In this document: positions 15,985 to 25,074 of the stretch, one piece after another | Position numbering within the stretch: the first letter of the stretch is position 1 | How the letters are laid out: each line of letters begins with the position of its first letter | NCBI GenBank assembly: GCA_964474905.1 | Contig: CAYYUP010000004.1 | Span: 62,001 to 126,000 of the forward strand | From: JADJRG01 sp964474905 | Lineage (GTDB): Bacteria; Myxococcota_A; Polyangia; Nannocystales; Nannocystaceae | DNA length: 64,000 bases | Direction of reading: 5' to 3' | Made by a program: the position numbers and the translations under genes | The notes under the pieces: generated by a model | What the model was told of the DNA's origin: nothing | Seen by the model: only the letters and a program-made list of their open reading frames with translations | Databases searched by the model: none

Positions 15985-15992
15985 CCGGGCCA

Positions 15993-17618
15993 ATGTCGAG
16001 TAGTCGACGCTCTTTTTTGGTCAAAGCCGGAATAGCCTCGGCGGGCGCACTCCTCCCGCGCTCGCGGGTCTGGGCGGCGCCGGCCTTTCGTGAACCGGCT
16101 TCCCCGCAGGCACCGCCCCCTGCCGCGCAAAGCCTCGCATTGCTCGCAGCCTCGCGCTTGCTCGCCGACGAGGCCCTGGCTGTGCGGGCGGTCGAGGTCG
16201 CCCAAAAAGCCGGGGCTAGCTATGCCGACGCGCGGCTGGTGCTCTGGCGCCGCGAAAATATCAGCGTCCGCGACGATCACATCGCCGGGGTCGGCGCGAG
16301 CGATGAGTACGGAATCGGCGTTAGGGTGCTCGTCGAGGGCGCCTGGGGCTTTGCTGCCTCGCCGACGCTCGATCGCCGGAGCGTCGATCGCCTGGCGAAG
16401 AGTGCGGTGGCGATGGCCCGGCGCAACGCCAAGTTGCGACGTACACCGATCGAGCTAGCGCCCGTGCCCGTGGTCAAGGGGACCTGGGTCGCGCCCTTCG
16501 AAATCGATCCCTTTACGGTGCCGCTGCAAGAGAAGGCGGACATGCTCTTAAGGGCAGCTAATGCGGCTCTCCAGGTGCCGGGCATCTCTCACGTCAATGC
16601 CAGCTCGCTCGCTGTTCGCGAGGAGAAGCTCTTGGTCACCAGTGATGGATCGCGGACCCACCAGGTCTTCTTTCGGGTGATGCCGGGTTTGAGTGCGAGC
16701 GCTGTCGATGTTCGTCGGGCGCGCTTCGCCACGCGCAATCACGAGGTCGCGCCGATGCTCGCGGGCTGGGAGCACGTGAGGGGTGCGCATTTTGTCGAAG
16801 AAGCCCCGCGGATCGCTCACGAAGCCCTGCAAAAACTCCACGCGGCGACTGTCGAGCCCGGTCTCAAGACGGTCATTCTGGCCCCCAGTAACCTCTGGCT
16901 GACGATCCACGAAAGCATCGGTCACTCCACCGAACTCGATCGAGCGCTCGGCATGGAGGCGAATTTCGCCGGCACCTCCTTCATCAAACCCGAGACCACC
17001 GGCGATCTTCGGATCGGCACGCCGCAGGTCAGTTTCTTCGCCGACCGCACTCAGGCGGGCGGCCTCGCCACCACCGCCTGGGACGACGAGGCGGTCGCGG
17101 CCGGTCGCTGGCCGATCGTCCAGGACGGGATCCTCGTCGGCTGGCAGACCACGCGCGAGCTCGCTTCGGCGATCGGCGAGCAGGCGAGTCGGGGGTGCTC
17201 GTACGGAGATTCCTACGCATCGATCGCCTTCCAGCGCATGCCCAATATCAGCCTTCAGCCTGGCAAAGAGGGCTACACGACCGAGGATCTGATCAACGCC
17301 ACCGACGACGGCATCCTGGTTACCGGCCGCGGGAGCTGGTCGATCGACCAGCAGCGCTACAACTTCCAATTCGGCGGTCAAACATTCTGGGAGATCAAGA
17401 ATGGACGCCTGCGTCGGCCGCTTCGCGATGTCGCCTACCAATCTAATACGATCGAATTTTGGAGTTCCTGCGACATGATCGGTGGTCCCGGGACCTACCG
17501 ATTGGGGGGCTCGTTTAGCGACGGCAAGGGCGAGCCACACCAATCCAACGCGGTTAGTCACGGCTGTCCGCCGGCTCGCTTTAAGGCCAACGTGCTCAAT
17601 ACCGGGGGGTCCAAATGA
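15993..17618 (+). CDS. tldD: TldD-family metalloprotease with Tat signal
   Basis: A 541-residue protein. The N-terminus SSRRSFLVKAG plus a weakly hydrophobic stretch ending near AAP is a twin-arginine signal. The body is TldD-type: the zinc motif HESIGH (HExxxH) near residue 306, then GHSTELDRALG and the later C-terminal Cys/His-rich end. TldD/TldE complexes process modified peptides and degrade peptides; in E. coli they act in the cytoplasm. TldD proteins without a signal are nearer 480 residues, so the extra length is the signal plus linker. It overlaps tldE by 4 bp. A Tat signal on TldD but not on TldE is unusual. Confidence 0.85.
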   Translation: MSSSRRSFLVKAGIASAGALLPRSRVWAAPAFREPASPQAPPPAAQSLALLAASRLLADEALAVRAVEVAQKAGASYADARLVLWRRENISVRDDHIAGVGASDEYGIGVRVLVEGAWGFAASPTLDRRSVDRLAKSAVAMARRNAKLRRTPIELAPVPVVKGTWVAPFEIDPFTVPLQEKADMLLRAANAALQVPGISHVNASSLAVREEKLLVTSDGSRTHQVFFRVMPGLSASAVDVRRARFATRNHEVAPMLAGWEHVRGAHFVEEAPRIAHEALQKLHAATVEPGLKTVILAPSNLWLTIHESIGHSTELDRALGMEANFAGTSFIKPETTGDLRIGTPQVSFFADRTQAGGLATTAWDDEAVAAGRWPIVQDGILVGWQTTRELASAIGEQASRGCSYGDSYASIAFQRMPNISLQPGKEGYTTEDLINATDDGILVTGRGSWSIDQQRYNFQFGGQTFWEIKNGRLRRPLRDVAYQSNTIEFWSSCDMIGGPGTYRLGGSFSDGKGEPHQSNAVSHGCPPARFKANVLNTGGSK

Positions 17619-18943
17619 CACTCCTAAACAAGAGGAGAGCGCAGGCGATCACCAAGGCTGCCCTAAGGGCCAGGACCTTGGATGCGCTGGGCGTGCGGGT
17701 ATCTTCGCGACACAGCGGCTACCTTCGCTTCTCGCAGAACCAGGCGGCGGCAACCGGTGAGACCGAGCGCCTGGACCTCAGCGTGACCGCGACCGGAGGC
17801 GGTCGTTCGGCCACGGTCACGGGGACCTACGTCGATGATGCCGGCATCGCCAGGCTGGTTGCCGATGCCGAGGCGCTCGCGCGGCTGGCCCCGGTAAACC
17901 CCGAGATCATGCCGCCGCTGGGTCCGCAGACCTACTTGGAGGTCGACACCGAAGACTCCAAGACCGCCAAGATGGGCGCAGCAGAGCGCTTTGAGTTGAC
18001 TCGCAAGATGTTGCGGGTCGCCAATAGGGCGCGCCTGGATGCCGCCGGCATGATCTCGCACGAGCGTCGAGCGGTCGCGATCGCCAGCAGCGGCGGGCTC
18101 TTTGCCTTTCATCCGTCGACGAGCGTGTCGCTGAGCATGACCTGCAGGACTCGGGACGGCACCGGATCTGGCTGGGCGGCGGCGACCGATCATCAGCTAG
18201 CGGGCCTTGATGCGGAGGCCTTGGCAAAGCGGGCCGCCGACAAAGCCGACCTCTCGCAGAACCCAGAGGCGATCGATCCGGGTGCCTACACGGTGGTTCT
18301 CGAGCCGCAGGCTGTGGCCGAGCTGCTGATGTTTCTCGGATGGTTTTTAGATCAGCGCAGCGCGGACGAGGGGCGCAGCGCCTTTGCCAAGCCCGGCGGC
18401 GGTACGCGTATCGGCGAATCCCTTTTTCACCCCTCGATCAGCCTGCGTTCAAACCCGGCGGCAGCAGAGCACCCATCCTCGCCTTTTGCCAGTGATGGCC
18501 AGCCGCTCGCGCCGACGACGTGGATCGAAAAGGGCGTGCTCAAGACGCTCAGCGCCTCTCGATACTGGGCGAAGGAGCAGGGGCGGACACCCTTGCCTCG
18601 GCCGGCGTCGATGTTCCTCGAGGGCAGCGGTGTCAGCGACGAGGAACTCGTGCGCGGCGTCGACGAGGGGATCCTCGTGACCCGCTTTTGGTACAACCGC
18701 ATGCTGCAGCCGCAGACGATCCTGGCGACCGGTTTGACCCGCGACGGCACCTTTTTGATCAAGGGCGGCAAGATCTCCAAATCGGTAAAAAACCTGCGCT
18801 ACAACGAGAGCCCGTTGACGATGTTAAAGAACGTGCTCGCGCTCGGGACTCCAAGGCGGGTCTCGGTCGGCGGTCAGGTGGTGGTGGTTCCGACGATGGT
18901 TGTCGGTGGCTTCACATTCACGAGCCAGAGCGACGCTGTCTGA
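17615..18943 (+). CDS. tldE: TldE/PmbA-family partner subunit
   Basis: A 442-residue protein starts at an ATG overlapping the tldD stop. It shows the TldE/PmbA pattern without the HExxxH zinc motif: GRSATVTGTYVDDAGI, AYTVVLEPQAVAELLMFLGW, IGESLFHPSISLRSNP, a PTTWIEKGVLKTLSASRYWA strand region and GTPRRVSVGGQVVVVPTMVV. The partner of TldD in a heterodimeric protease. It has no signal peptide, so if TldD is exported by Tat this subunit would either travel as a folded complex or remain in the cytoplasm. Confidence 0.85.
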   Translation: MTLLNKRRAQAITKAALRARTLDALGVRVSSRHSGYLRFSQNQAAATGETERLDLSVTATGGGRSATVTGTYVDDAGIARLVADAEALARLAPVNPEIMPPLGPQTYLEVDTEDSKTAKMGAAERFELTRKMLRVANRARLDAAGMISHERRAVAIASSGGLFAFHPSTSVSLSMTCRTRDGTGSGWAAATDHQLAGLDAEALAKRAADKADLSQNPEAIDPGAYTVVLEPQAVAELLMFLGWFLDQRSADEGRSAFAKPGGGTRIGESLFHPSISLRSNPAAAEHPSSPFASDGQPLAPTTWIEKGVLKTLSASRYWAKEQGRTPLPRPASMFLEGSGVSDEELVRGVDEGILVTRFWYNRMLQPQTILATGLTRDGTFLIKGGKISKSVKNLRYNESPLTMLKNVLALGTPRRVSVGGQVVVVPTMVVGGFTFTSQSDAV

Positions 18944-19037
18944 GCCTTGCCCGGCGGATCTCTGAGGCTGCCGCTTTCTTGCGGTGGTCGAGCAGGGATC
19001 GCATGATGTCCTACATCACCCTACAGGGACCATCAGC

Positions 19038-19412
19038 ATGATCGAACGTCGCTCTGAGCGCAGCAGAATCCCTTGGGAGGCAGCTAGCCTCTATTTTAAA
19101 TCCATTTCCGAGAGTACTGGGCTCCATACGATGGTTCTTGCCTCGCGGCATGGGCTCTCGATTTCGGGCGTCGGGCAGTGTCCCGAGGCGCTCGCAGCCG
19201 TCGCTCCGCTAGTCGCGGAAGAGCCCGCCAATCTGCAGGATGAGCTTCTGCAGGCGATCACCTCTGGCGAAGAGGTTCAGATCTGGCGCGTGCAGGTCCG
19301 TGGCCGACCCTTTTACCTCGCTGCTTTGGGCGAGCCCAACCACCTGACCGAAGAGGTCCAGTTCGCGATCGACCGCATCTTTGGTGCGCCCGTCGAGAGC
19401 CTCCCAAACTGA
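19038..19412 (+). CDS. Small roadblock/LC7-like protein
   Basis: A 124-residue cytoplasmic protein. The ATG at 19038 has AGGGAC about 10 nt upstream. The pattern of an N-terminal helix, then HTMVLASRHGLSISGVG (two strands with a Gly turn), an Ala/Glu-rich helix, EVQIWRVQVRGRPFYLAALGE (two strands) and a final helix resembles roadblock/LC7 proteins. In myxobacteria these are often partners of small GTPases such as MglA. No GTPase gene is adjacent. The fold assignment is from pattern only. Confidence 0.5.
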   Translation: MIERRSERSRIPWEAASLYFKSISESTGLHTMVLASRHGLSISGVGQCPEALAAVAPLVAEEPANLQDELLQAITSGEEVQIWRVQVRGRPFYLAALGEPNHLTEEVQFAIDRIFGAPVESLPN

Positions 19413-19448
19413 ACGCGTTTACCTACCTACCTACCCATTAAAATTGTG

Positions 19449-19486
19449 ACGACGACGGACGGCGCTGTGGCGTCGTTCGTCGTCGT
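19449..19486. terminator. Stem-loop between convergent genes
   Basis: ACGACGACG (19449-19457) pairs with CGTCGTCGT (19478-19486), with an inner GACG/CGTC stem. On the minus strand the stem is followed by CACAATTTTAAT, so it may terminate ung. The plus side has only GTTTGTG. A CTAC tetranucleotide repeat precedes it. Confidence 0.55.
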
Positions 19487-19502
19487 GTTTGTGGGCGAGG
19501 AC

Positions 19503-20180
19503 TTAAGGCTCGGGCAGTTGCCAATCGATCGGTGTGTGGCCGAGGTCACGGAGGTGGCGATTGATCGTCGAGAAGGGCTTCGAGCCGAAGAAGCCGTTGC
19601 GGGCGGAGAGCGGCGAGGGATGGGTGCCCTGAACGATGACGTGGCGCTGATCGTCGATGAGCTTGGCTTTTTTCTTGGCGTAGCCGCCCCAGAGAACGAA
19701 GACCATCGGCGATTCGCGTTGGCTCAGCGTCTTGATGATCGCGGTTGTGAATTTTTCCCAGCCCTTACTCTTGTGGGAGTTGGGGCTGTGCGCGCGCACT
19801 GTGAGCACGGCGTTGAGCATTAGGACGCCCTGCTCGGCCCAGTGCACCAGGTTGCCGTGGCTCGGGCGCGGGTAGCCGAGATCGCTCTCGAGCTCTTTGT
19901 ACATGTTGACGAGCGAGGGCGGGGTTTTGATGCCCGGCTTGACCGAAAACGAGAGTCCGTGGGCCTGGCCGTCGTCGTGGTAGGGATCCTGGCCCAGGAT
20001 CACCACTTTGGCGTCGTCGAAGGGGACCAGATCGAGGGCGGTGAATACCTCGTCCTCGGGCGGGAAGACTTGGCTCGCCGCCCGCTCCTCGGCGAGGAAG
20101 CTCGTGAGCTTGGAGAAATAGGGCTTCGCGAGTTCGTCGCCGACTGCGTCGCGCCAGCTCGGGGGTAGGGTCATCGACAT
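19503..20180 (-). CDS. ung: Uracil-DNA glycosylase
   Basis: The enzyme removes uracil from DNA to start base-excision repair. It has 225 residues, standard for family 1. The water-activating motif GQDPYH (Asp65) and the flanking HDDGQAHGLSFSV are intact. WGGYAKKKAKLI and the minor-groove loop HPSPLSA with the downstream F-x-x-N region are also present. AGAGGAG precedes the start. It is monocistronic and converges with the roadblock-like gene across a stem-loop. Confidence 0.95.
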   Translation of the reverse strand: MSMTLPPSWRDAVGDELAKPYFSKLTSFLAEERAASQVFPPEDEVFTALDLVPFDDAKVVILGQDPYHDDGQAHGLSFSVKPGIKTPPSLVNMYKELESDLGYPRPSHGNLVHWAEQGVLMLNAVLTVRAHSPNSHKSKGWEKFTTAIIKTLSQRESPMVFVLWGGYAKKKAKLIDDQRHVIVQGTHPSPLSARNGFFGSKPFSTINRHLRDLGHTPIDWQLPEP

Positions 20181-20231
20181 AGCGCTCCTCTGGATTGGGA
20201 GCGCTTTTTGTTGTCCGCGCCCCCAGGCTGC

Positions 20232-21746
20232 CTAGAGATCGTTGACCGCAGCGGCGATCAGGGCAACCCCGTAGCCGGTACCGCGGTTCTTTGGGAAGGC
20301 CGGACCGGCGAGGTCGATATGCGCCCAGGTGACATCTTGGTCTTCGATGTGCCAGTGGATGAACTGTGCGGCACAGGCCGTTTGTGCGTTCATGCGGGAG
20401 CGGACGGAGTTGCACATATCGGCGACGGCGCTCTCGAATTCACCCTTGTAGAGCTCGGGCGCGAAGGGCATCGGGTGGATGAGATCTCCGGTCGATGTGC
20501 CGGCGGCGACGATGGCAGACTCGAATTCGCTGTCGTTGCTGATCAGGGCGGCGTGGGCGAGGCCAGTGGCGACCATTTGGGCACCGGTGAGCGTCGCGGC
20601 GTCGATGATCGTGTCGACCTTGAGCGTGCGGGCGGCGTAAGAGACCCCAGAGGCGAGACAGAGGCGCCCTTCGGCGTCGGTGTTGTTGATCTCGACGGTC
20701 TTGCCGGAGTGCATCTTAATGATGTCGTCGGGCCGGTAGGCGTTGGGGCCGATCGCGTTCTCGGCGAGGCAGAGCAGGAGGCTGACCTTGTGCTTGCTGC
20801 GGCCGGCTGCGAGCACCTTAAAGGCACCGAGAACCGCGGCTGCGCCCCCCATGTCGCACTTCATCTTGGCCATCGATCCCTGGATCTTGAGGTTGAGCCC
20901 GCCGGTATCGTAGGTGACGCCCTTGCCGACGAGTGCGACGTGTCGGCCGCTGGCGCCGCGGCCGGGGCTGTAGGTCGCGATGAAGAGCCGCGGTGCGGCC
21001 ATGGCGGTGCGGCCGACGGTATGCAGGCCGTTGAGGCCCTGCCTGCGCAGCGCATCGCCGACGATCTCCTTGATGCGCACGCCTTTGATCCCGCTGAGGA
21101 GGGCGCGTGCTTCTTTTGCGAAGCTCGCGGGATCAAGCTCGCAGGGCGGCATGTCGACGAGCCTGGCGACCGCGCGGGTGCTCGCGACGGTCTCCTTGAC
21201 CGGGGGGGTCGCCTTGATCGGCGCGCCTTGGCGGTCGACGGCGACGATCGTGATTTTAAGATCGGAGCTGGGGCTGCTCTTTGCGCAGTACTCGGGGAAG
21301 GCGCGACCGACGGCGTTTGCAGCGGCGGTGTAGTGGCTCGCGTCGTCGAGAACGAGGATGATCGCGGCCTTCTTGTGGTTGCCCAGGGCACCGGCCGGGA
21401 TCACGCGTCGGATCGAGTCCGCGCGGCTCGGCGAGTTGTAGCGGGATAGGGTCTCTGGCAGCACACCGACGAAGATTCGGCCGGGGTTGCCGCCGGTAAG
21501 GCTGTTTGCGCTGGCACCCAAGTGGCCAGGTTTGGCCAGGGCACCTAGCTCGACGAGTAGGTCCTGCAGGGGAGGGCTCAGAAGCGCTGGAAGTGCGTCT
21601 TTCTCGAAGACGGAGGCTGCGGCGACGACGACGGCGGCATCGCAGCCCTTGATGGCGGTACGGACGGAATTGGCGAAGCTCAGGGATGGCACGGCGCCGG
21701 GATTATGCACCACGAGAGCGGGTCTAGGGGATGCTTGCTTGCGCAT
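20232..21746 (-). CDS. pepA: Leucyl aminopeptidase (M17)
   Basis: A cytoplasmic two-metal aminopeptidase of 504 residues. The M17 C-terminal domain has GKGVTYDTGGLNLK (metal Lys/Asp), MKCDMGGAAAVLGA and the signature NTDAEGRL. An N-terminal macro-like domain of about 180 residues precedes it. I chose the ATG at 21746 (MRKQASPRP); the frame stays open almost 300 bp further but that part is low quality and overlaps the divergent kinase promoter region. In some bacteria PepA also binds DNA; nothing here decides that. It is 52 bp upstream of ung on the same strand, so the two may be cotranscribed. Confidence 0.92.
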   Translation of the reverse strand: MRKQASPRPALVVHNPGAVPSLSFANSVRTAIKGCDAAVVVAAASVFEKDALPALLSPPLQDLLVELGALAKPGHLGASANSLTGGNPGRIFVGVLPETLSRYNSPSRADSIRRVIPAGALGNHKKAAIILVLDDASHYTAAANAVGRAFPEYCAKSSPSSDLKITIVAVDRQGAPIKATPPVKETVASTRAVARLVDMPPCELDPASFAKEARALLSGIKGVRIKEIVGDALRRQGLNGLHTVGRTAMAAPRLFIATYSPGRGASGRHVALVGKGVTYDTGGLNLKIQGSMAKMKCDMGGAAAVLGAFKVLAAGRSKHKVSLLLCLAENAIGPNAYRPDDIIKMHSGKTVEINNTDAEGRLCLASGVSYAARTLKVDTIIDAATLTGAQMVATGLAHAALISNDSEFESAIVAAGTSTGDLIHPMPFAPELYKGEFESAVADMCNSVRSRMNAQTACAAQFIHWHIEDQDVTWAHIDLAGPAFPKNRGTGYGVALIAAAVNDL

Positions 21747-22000
21747 GGATACTTTCTTTAAAAGGGTCAGAGCGTTGGACTCCGCGTACGCGGAAGCCAG
21801 GGTCCCTGGAAAGGTGTTTGTGCGCTCGAAAAAGATCCTTCGTTGGGGGCAAGCAGCCGCGGGTGGCGACAACCGACCTCTATATCTAGAGCACTGGGGT
21901 CGTCGGTCCTTGAGTCGCGGCGCGGGTGCCGTGGTATGGTCCCGCCCCGGCGAAGCACGATCCGCAAAGCTGCGAAGAGCAGTGGAGATCGGCCAAGCTG

Positions 22001-22009
22001 TGATAGCGT
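22001..22009 (+). promoter_or_regulatory. Putative extended -10 for the kinase operon
   Basis: TGATAGCGT matches an extended -10 (TG-N-TANNNT), 42 nt before the 22052 start. No convincing -35 was seen. Confidence 0.4.
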
Positions 22010-22051
22010 CTTGACCCATACAGGCCGCAGCGCCGCCCACCGACGAATCCG

Positions 22052-24160
22052 ATGACGACGAGCAACGAACGGCCGCAGCAAAAGGATCCCTTGATCGGCA
22101 CGGTCTTCGCGGGCCGGTACATGGTCGAAAGCCGCCTCGGGCGAGGTGGCATGGGGGTCGTCTACAAGGCGAGTCAGACCAATGCCAACCGCAAGGTCGT
22201 GCTCAAGGTGCTGGCTCCTGACTGGATCGGTGATCCAGAGGCGTTGGCGCGATTTGAGCGCGAAGCCCGGGGCCTGAGCGCGCTTCAACATCCAAACATC
22301 GTCGCGATCCACGACTACGGCTCGTTCGACGGGCGTGCCTACATCGTCATGGAGTACGTGGCCGGCGAGACGCTCGAGCGCTTCGTCAAGCGCAAGGGTC
22401 GGTTGACGGTGGCGGACTTTGTGCCGATCGCCGCGCAGGTGCTCAAGGGGCTGGGCGAGGCCCACTCCCGCGGGATCATCCACCGCGATATCAAACCCGC
22501 GAACCTCATGCTCTGCGAGCGTCAGGGGCGGGCGAACTACGTCAAGATTCTCGACTTTGGCCTCGCCAAATTGGTCTCTGGCTCTTCGGACATCACCAAG
22601 CAAAACGTGCTCGGGACCCCGACCTGCCTCTCGCCCGAGCAGATCAAGGGCGAGAAACTCGACCAGCGGGTCGATGTCTACGCGGTCGGTATCCTCTTCT
22701 ATTACATGCTCGCGGGGGTGATGCCCTTTGCCGCCGAGAACGACGCGTCGATCCTCTACAAGCACGTGCACGAGGAGCCCGCACCCCTTGCAGATCAGCT
22801 GCCAGAGGGGCACCAGGTTCCCGAGGGGGTCGTTGATCTGATCGAGCGCTGCCTCAAGAAGTCGCCCAGCAAGCGCCCGCGCGACGCGAACGAGGTTGTC
22901 GAGGGCTTGATCGATCAGGTCCCCTTCTCGATGTTTAAGCTGCCGCGTGCGGAGTCCAAGCCGCCCGGTTTTGAGGCCCAGCTCGACGAGCCCTACGCGG
23001 ACAGCTCCACCGGCGAGCACACTGGCGAGGCGATTCCGGGTCCGCAGGACATTCACGTCGGCACCTTTGGTCGCACGGATCCTTCGGGCTCGATGGCGAC
23101 GCCGGCGACCTCGGGTACCTCGCAGAGCCTAGTGGCAGCGGCAGCAGCAGCGGCGGCGGCGGCTCAGGCAGGCTCCAGTACCGGCTCCCACGGTGCCAAC
23201 CCCTTAGCTGCGCAGCCGCCGACAGGGTCCCATCCAACGGGCCCCCACCCAACGGGCCCACACCCGACGATGGGCAACCCGATGATGAGCCCGATGGCGA
23301 CGACCTATCCGCCGGGGGCCTTTCCACCGATCGACTCGCAGCCCGATCGTTCGCGCAACGGCATACTGATCCTCGGCTTTGTCACCCTTGGGGTGATCGC
23401 TGTGCTCGGCTACTTCGCGCTGACCAACCGGGGGGATGTCCAGCAGGACACGCCAAAGGTCGCAGACGACAGCCAGGCTAGGCTTCAATCTCTGATCACG
23501 CGGGCCGAGAAAAACATCGACCGCAAGCAGTACAGCCAGGCGCAGATCCTCCTCGATTCGTCGATCGATGACTTTGCCCGCTATCCTGACCTGATGGAGC
23601 AGGTGGCTGCCCAAAAGGACAGGATTGAGATAGGTCGACTTCTCGACAGCGGTCGCAACTACGAGGAGGCGGGGCAGAAAGGTGAGGCGCTCAAGGCGTA
23701 CCGCGAGATTCTCAACCGGCGTAGCGATCACGTCGAGGCTCGCGAACGGATAGCTGCGCTCATGGGCGGCTCTGCAGACGCTGCACTCGGTTGGTTGACG
23801 GCCTCCTCGTCGCCGGTCGGCGGGGTCGTCTATCTCGACGGCCAAGAGACTCCGCTTGGGCTTACCCCGCTCACAGCCCAGCCGATCGCCGCCGGTCCGC
23901 ATCAGATCTCGATCCGCCTCGAGGGTTTCTTGCCTTGGAAGAAGTCGGTGACGATCGAGGCCAACAAAACCTTCCCGATCAACGCTGAGCTGACGCCAAA
24001 GAGGGGTATTCGCAAGCCACCGAGGCCAACGAAGCCAGCGTCCAAGCCGGATCCTGTCAAGCCGAAGCAGCCGGCGACAAAGAAGAAAAAAAAGGCGACG
24101 AAGCCCACGAAGCCGCCGACCAAAAAGAAGAACAACGGCCTTCTGCCGATGGGGCATTGA
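22052..24160 (+). CDS. Transmembrane Ser/Thr protein kinase with PEGA domain
   Basis: A 702-residue protein. The kinase domain (about 24-285) has GRGGMGVVYK, VVLKVL with the ATP-binding Lys, HRDIKPANLML and ILDFGLAKL; the usual APE is SPE in the segment TPTCLSPEQ. A Pro/Gly/His/Ala low-complexity linker follows, with repeated TGPHP units. A single membrane helix lies near 437-457 (ILILGFVTLGVIAVLGYFAL). Outside are helical TPR-like repeats and a PEGA domain near 581-650 (SSPVGGVVYLDGQETPLGLTP), ending in a Lys-rich tail. Neighbours on the same strand are a TPR membrane protein and a periplasmic binding lipoprotein, which suggests an envelope-sensing operon. Confidence 0.9.
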   Translation: MTTSNERPQQKDPLIGTVFAGRYMVESRLGRGGMGVVYKASQTNANRKVVLKVLAPDWIGDPEALARFEREARGLSALQHPNIVAIHDYGSFDGRAYIVMEYVAGETLERFVKRKGRLTVADFVPIAAQVLKGLGEAHSRGIIHRDIKPANLMLCERQGRANYVKILDFGLAKLVSGSSDITKQNVLGTPTCLSPEQIKGEKLDQRVDVYAVGILFYYMLAGVMPFAAENDASILYKHVHEEPAPLADQLPEGHQVPEGVVDLIERCLKKSPSKRPRDANEVVEGLIDQVPFSMFKLPRAESKPPGFEAQLDEPYADSSTGEHTGEAIPGPQDIHVGTFGRTDPSGSMATPATSGTSQSLVAAAAAAAAAAQAGSSTGSHGANPLAAQPPTGSHPTGPHPTGPHPTMGNPMMSPMATTYPPGAFPPIDSQPDRSRNGILILGFVTLGVIAVLGYFALTNRGDVQQDTPKVADDSQARLQSLITRAEKNIDRKQYSQAQILLDSSIDDFARYPDLMEQVAAQKDRIEIGRLLDSGRNYEEAGQKGEALKAYREILNRRSDHVEARERIAALMGGSADAALGWLTASSSPVGGVVYLDGQETPLGLTPLTAQPIAAGPHQISIRLEGFLPWKKSVTIEANKTFPINAELTPKRGIRKPPRPTKPASKPDPVKPKQPATKKKKKATKPTKPPTKKKNNGLLPMGH

Positions 24161-24218
24161 GTCCAGAACAGCCCCGTTTAGCGCTCTCGCTCCATCGACT
24201 TTGGACCGAACCTCGACC

Positions 24219-25052
24219 ATGAAACGCTTCATCCCCTCGCTTGTGACCGCTTCGCTCCTTCTCACCGGTCCCATCGCACCGAGCATTGCCCACGCTGCAC
24301 CGGCCGCCGAGGAGTCCTTCGATACCCTCACCGAGCAGGCCTCCGAGAAGTACGGCGCGGGGGATTACGACGGTGCGATCGCCCTCTTCGAGCGGGCATA
24401 TGCACTTGATGCAGAGCCCAACATCCTCTTCAACATCGGTCGCATCTACGAGGAGTCCGGTAAGTACGAGGATGCGATCGTCTACTACGAGCGCTTCATC
24501 TCCGAACCACAGGTCGACCTCGAGGCGAAGCAGGTCGCGCTCGATCGCCGTGATCTCGCGCAGGCGGTGGTCGACATCCAGAACAAGGATAAAAAGGGCA
24601 AGGAGCCGGTGCCCGAGACAACGCCGACTGAGACAACGCCGACTGAGACGACGCCGACTGAGGAGCCGGAGCTGACGCCACCGGAAGAAGACCCGGCCGA
24701 CGACACCACTCGGAAGCCGCGAAATCTCCGCCCGGTCGGCTATGTCTTGCTCGGTACCGGAGCGGCTGCGCTGCTCGGCGGTGCCATCGTCGGCGGTATT
24801 GCCAAGGGCGAGGAGACCAAGTTTCAGGCCGCGATGAACAAAGCCGATGCGGATGCCGCGAAGGCCCGCGGCACCAAACTCGCGCCCGCGGCAGACGGTC
24901 TTTTCATCGCCGGCGGTCTCCTGGCCGCAGCCGGTATTGTGATGCTCCTGGTGCCGCGACGCGGGAAGAACGCGGAGCGACGCGAGCGGGCGATGTTGGT
25001 CCCGCAGGCTTCGCCCACACAGGTCGGATTCGGCGTCACAGGACGCTTCTAA
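24219..25052 (+). CDS. TPR envelope protein with C-terminal membrane hairpin
   Basis: A 277-residue protein. The ATG at 24219 opens a signal peptide ending AHAAP. TPR motifs (ASEKYGAGDYDGAIALFERAY and PNILFNIGRIYEESGKYEDA) cover about 25-105. A linker contains a threefold ETTPT repeat from a 15-bp tandem DNA repeat. Two hydrophobic segments (GYVLLGTGAAALLGGAIVGG and LFIAGGLLAAAGIVMLL) flank a charged loop. The C-terminus is GFGVTGRF, with terminal Phe. The gene at 57867-58721 encodes the same architecture and ends GGIAISGRF. Lies 58 bp after the kinase and 22 bp before the binding-protein gene. Confidence 0.75.
   Translation: MKRFIPSLVTASLLLTGPIAPSIAHAAPAAEESFDTLTEQASEKYGAGDYDGAIALFERAYALDAEPNILFNIGRIYEESGKYEDAIVYYERFISEPQVDLEAKQVALDRRDLAQAVVDIQNKDKKGKEPVPETTPTETTPTETTPTEEPELTPPEEDPADDTTRKPRNLRPVGYVLLGTGAAALLGGAIVGGIAKGEETKFQAAMNKADADAAKARGTKLAPAADGLFIAGGLLAAAGIVMLLVPRRGKNAERRERAMLVPQASPTQVGFGVTGRF
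24613..24660 (+). repeat. 15-bp tandem repeat, three copies
   Basis: The unit ACAACGCCGACTGAG occurs three times with one change, encoding the ETTPT repeats in the TPR protein linker. Confidence 0.85.
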
Positions 25053-25074
25053 CCCCCCTAAAAGCTCTTCTTCC

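Noticed and set aside
20208..21449. 413-codon plus-strand frame over pepA
   Set aside because: Antisense shadow; M17 motifs are on the minus strand.
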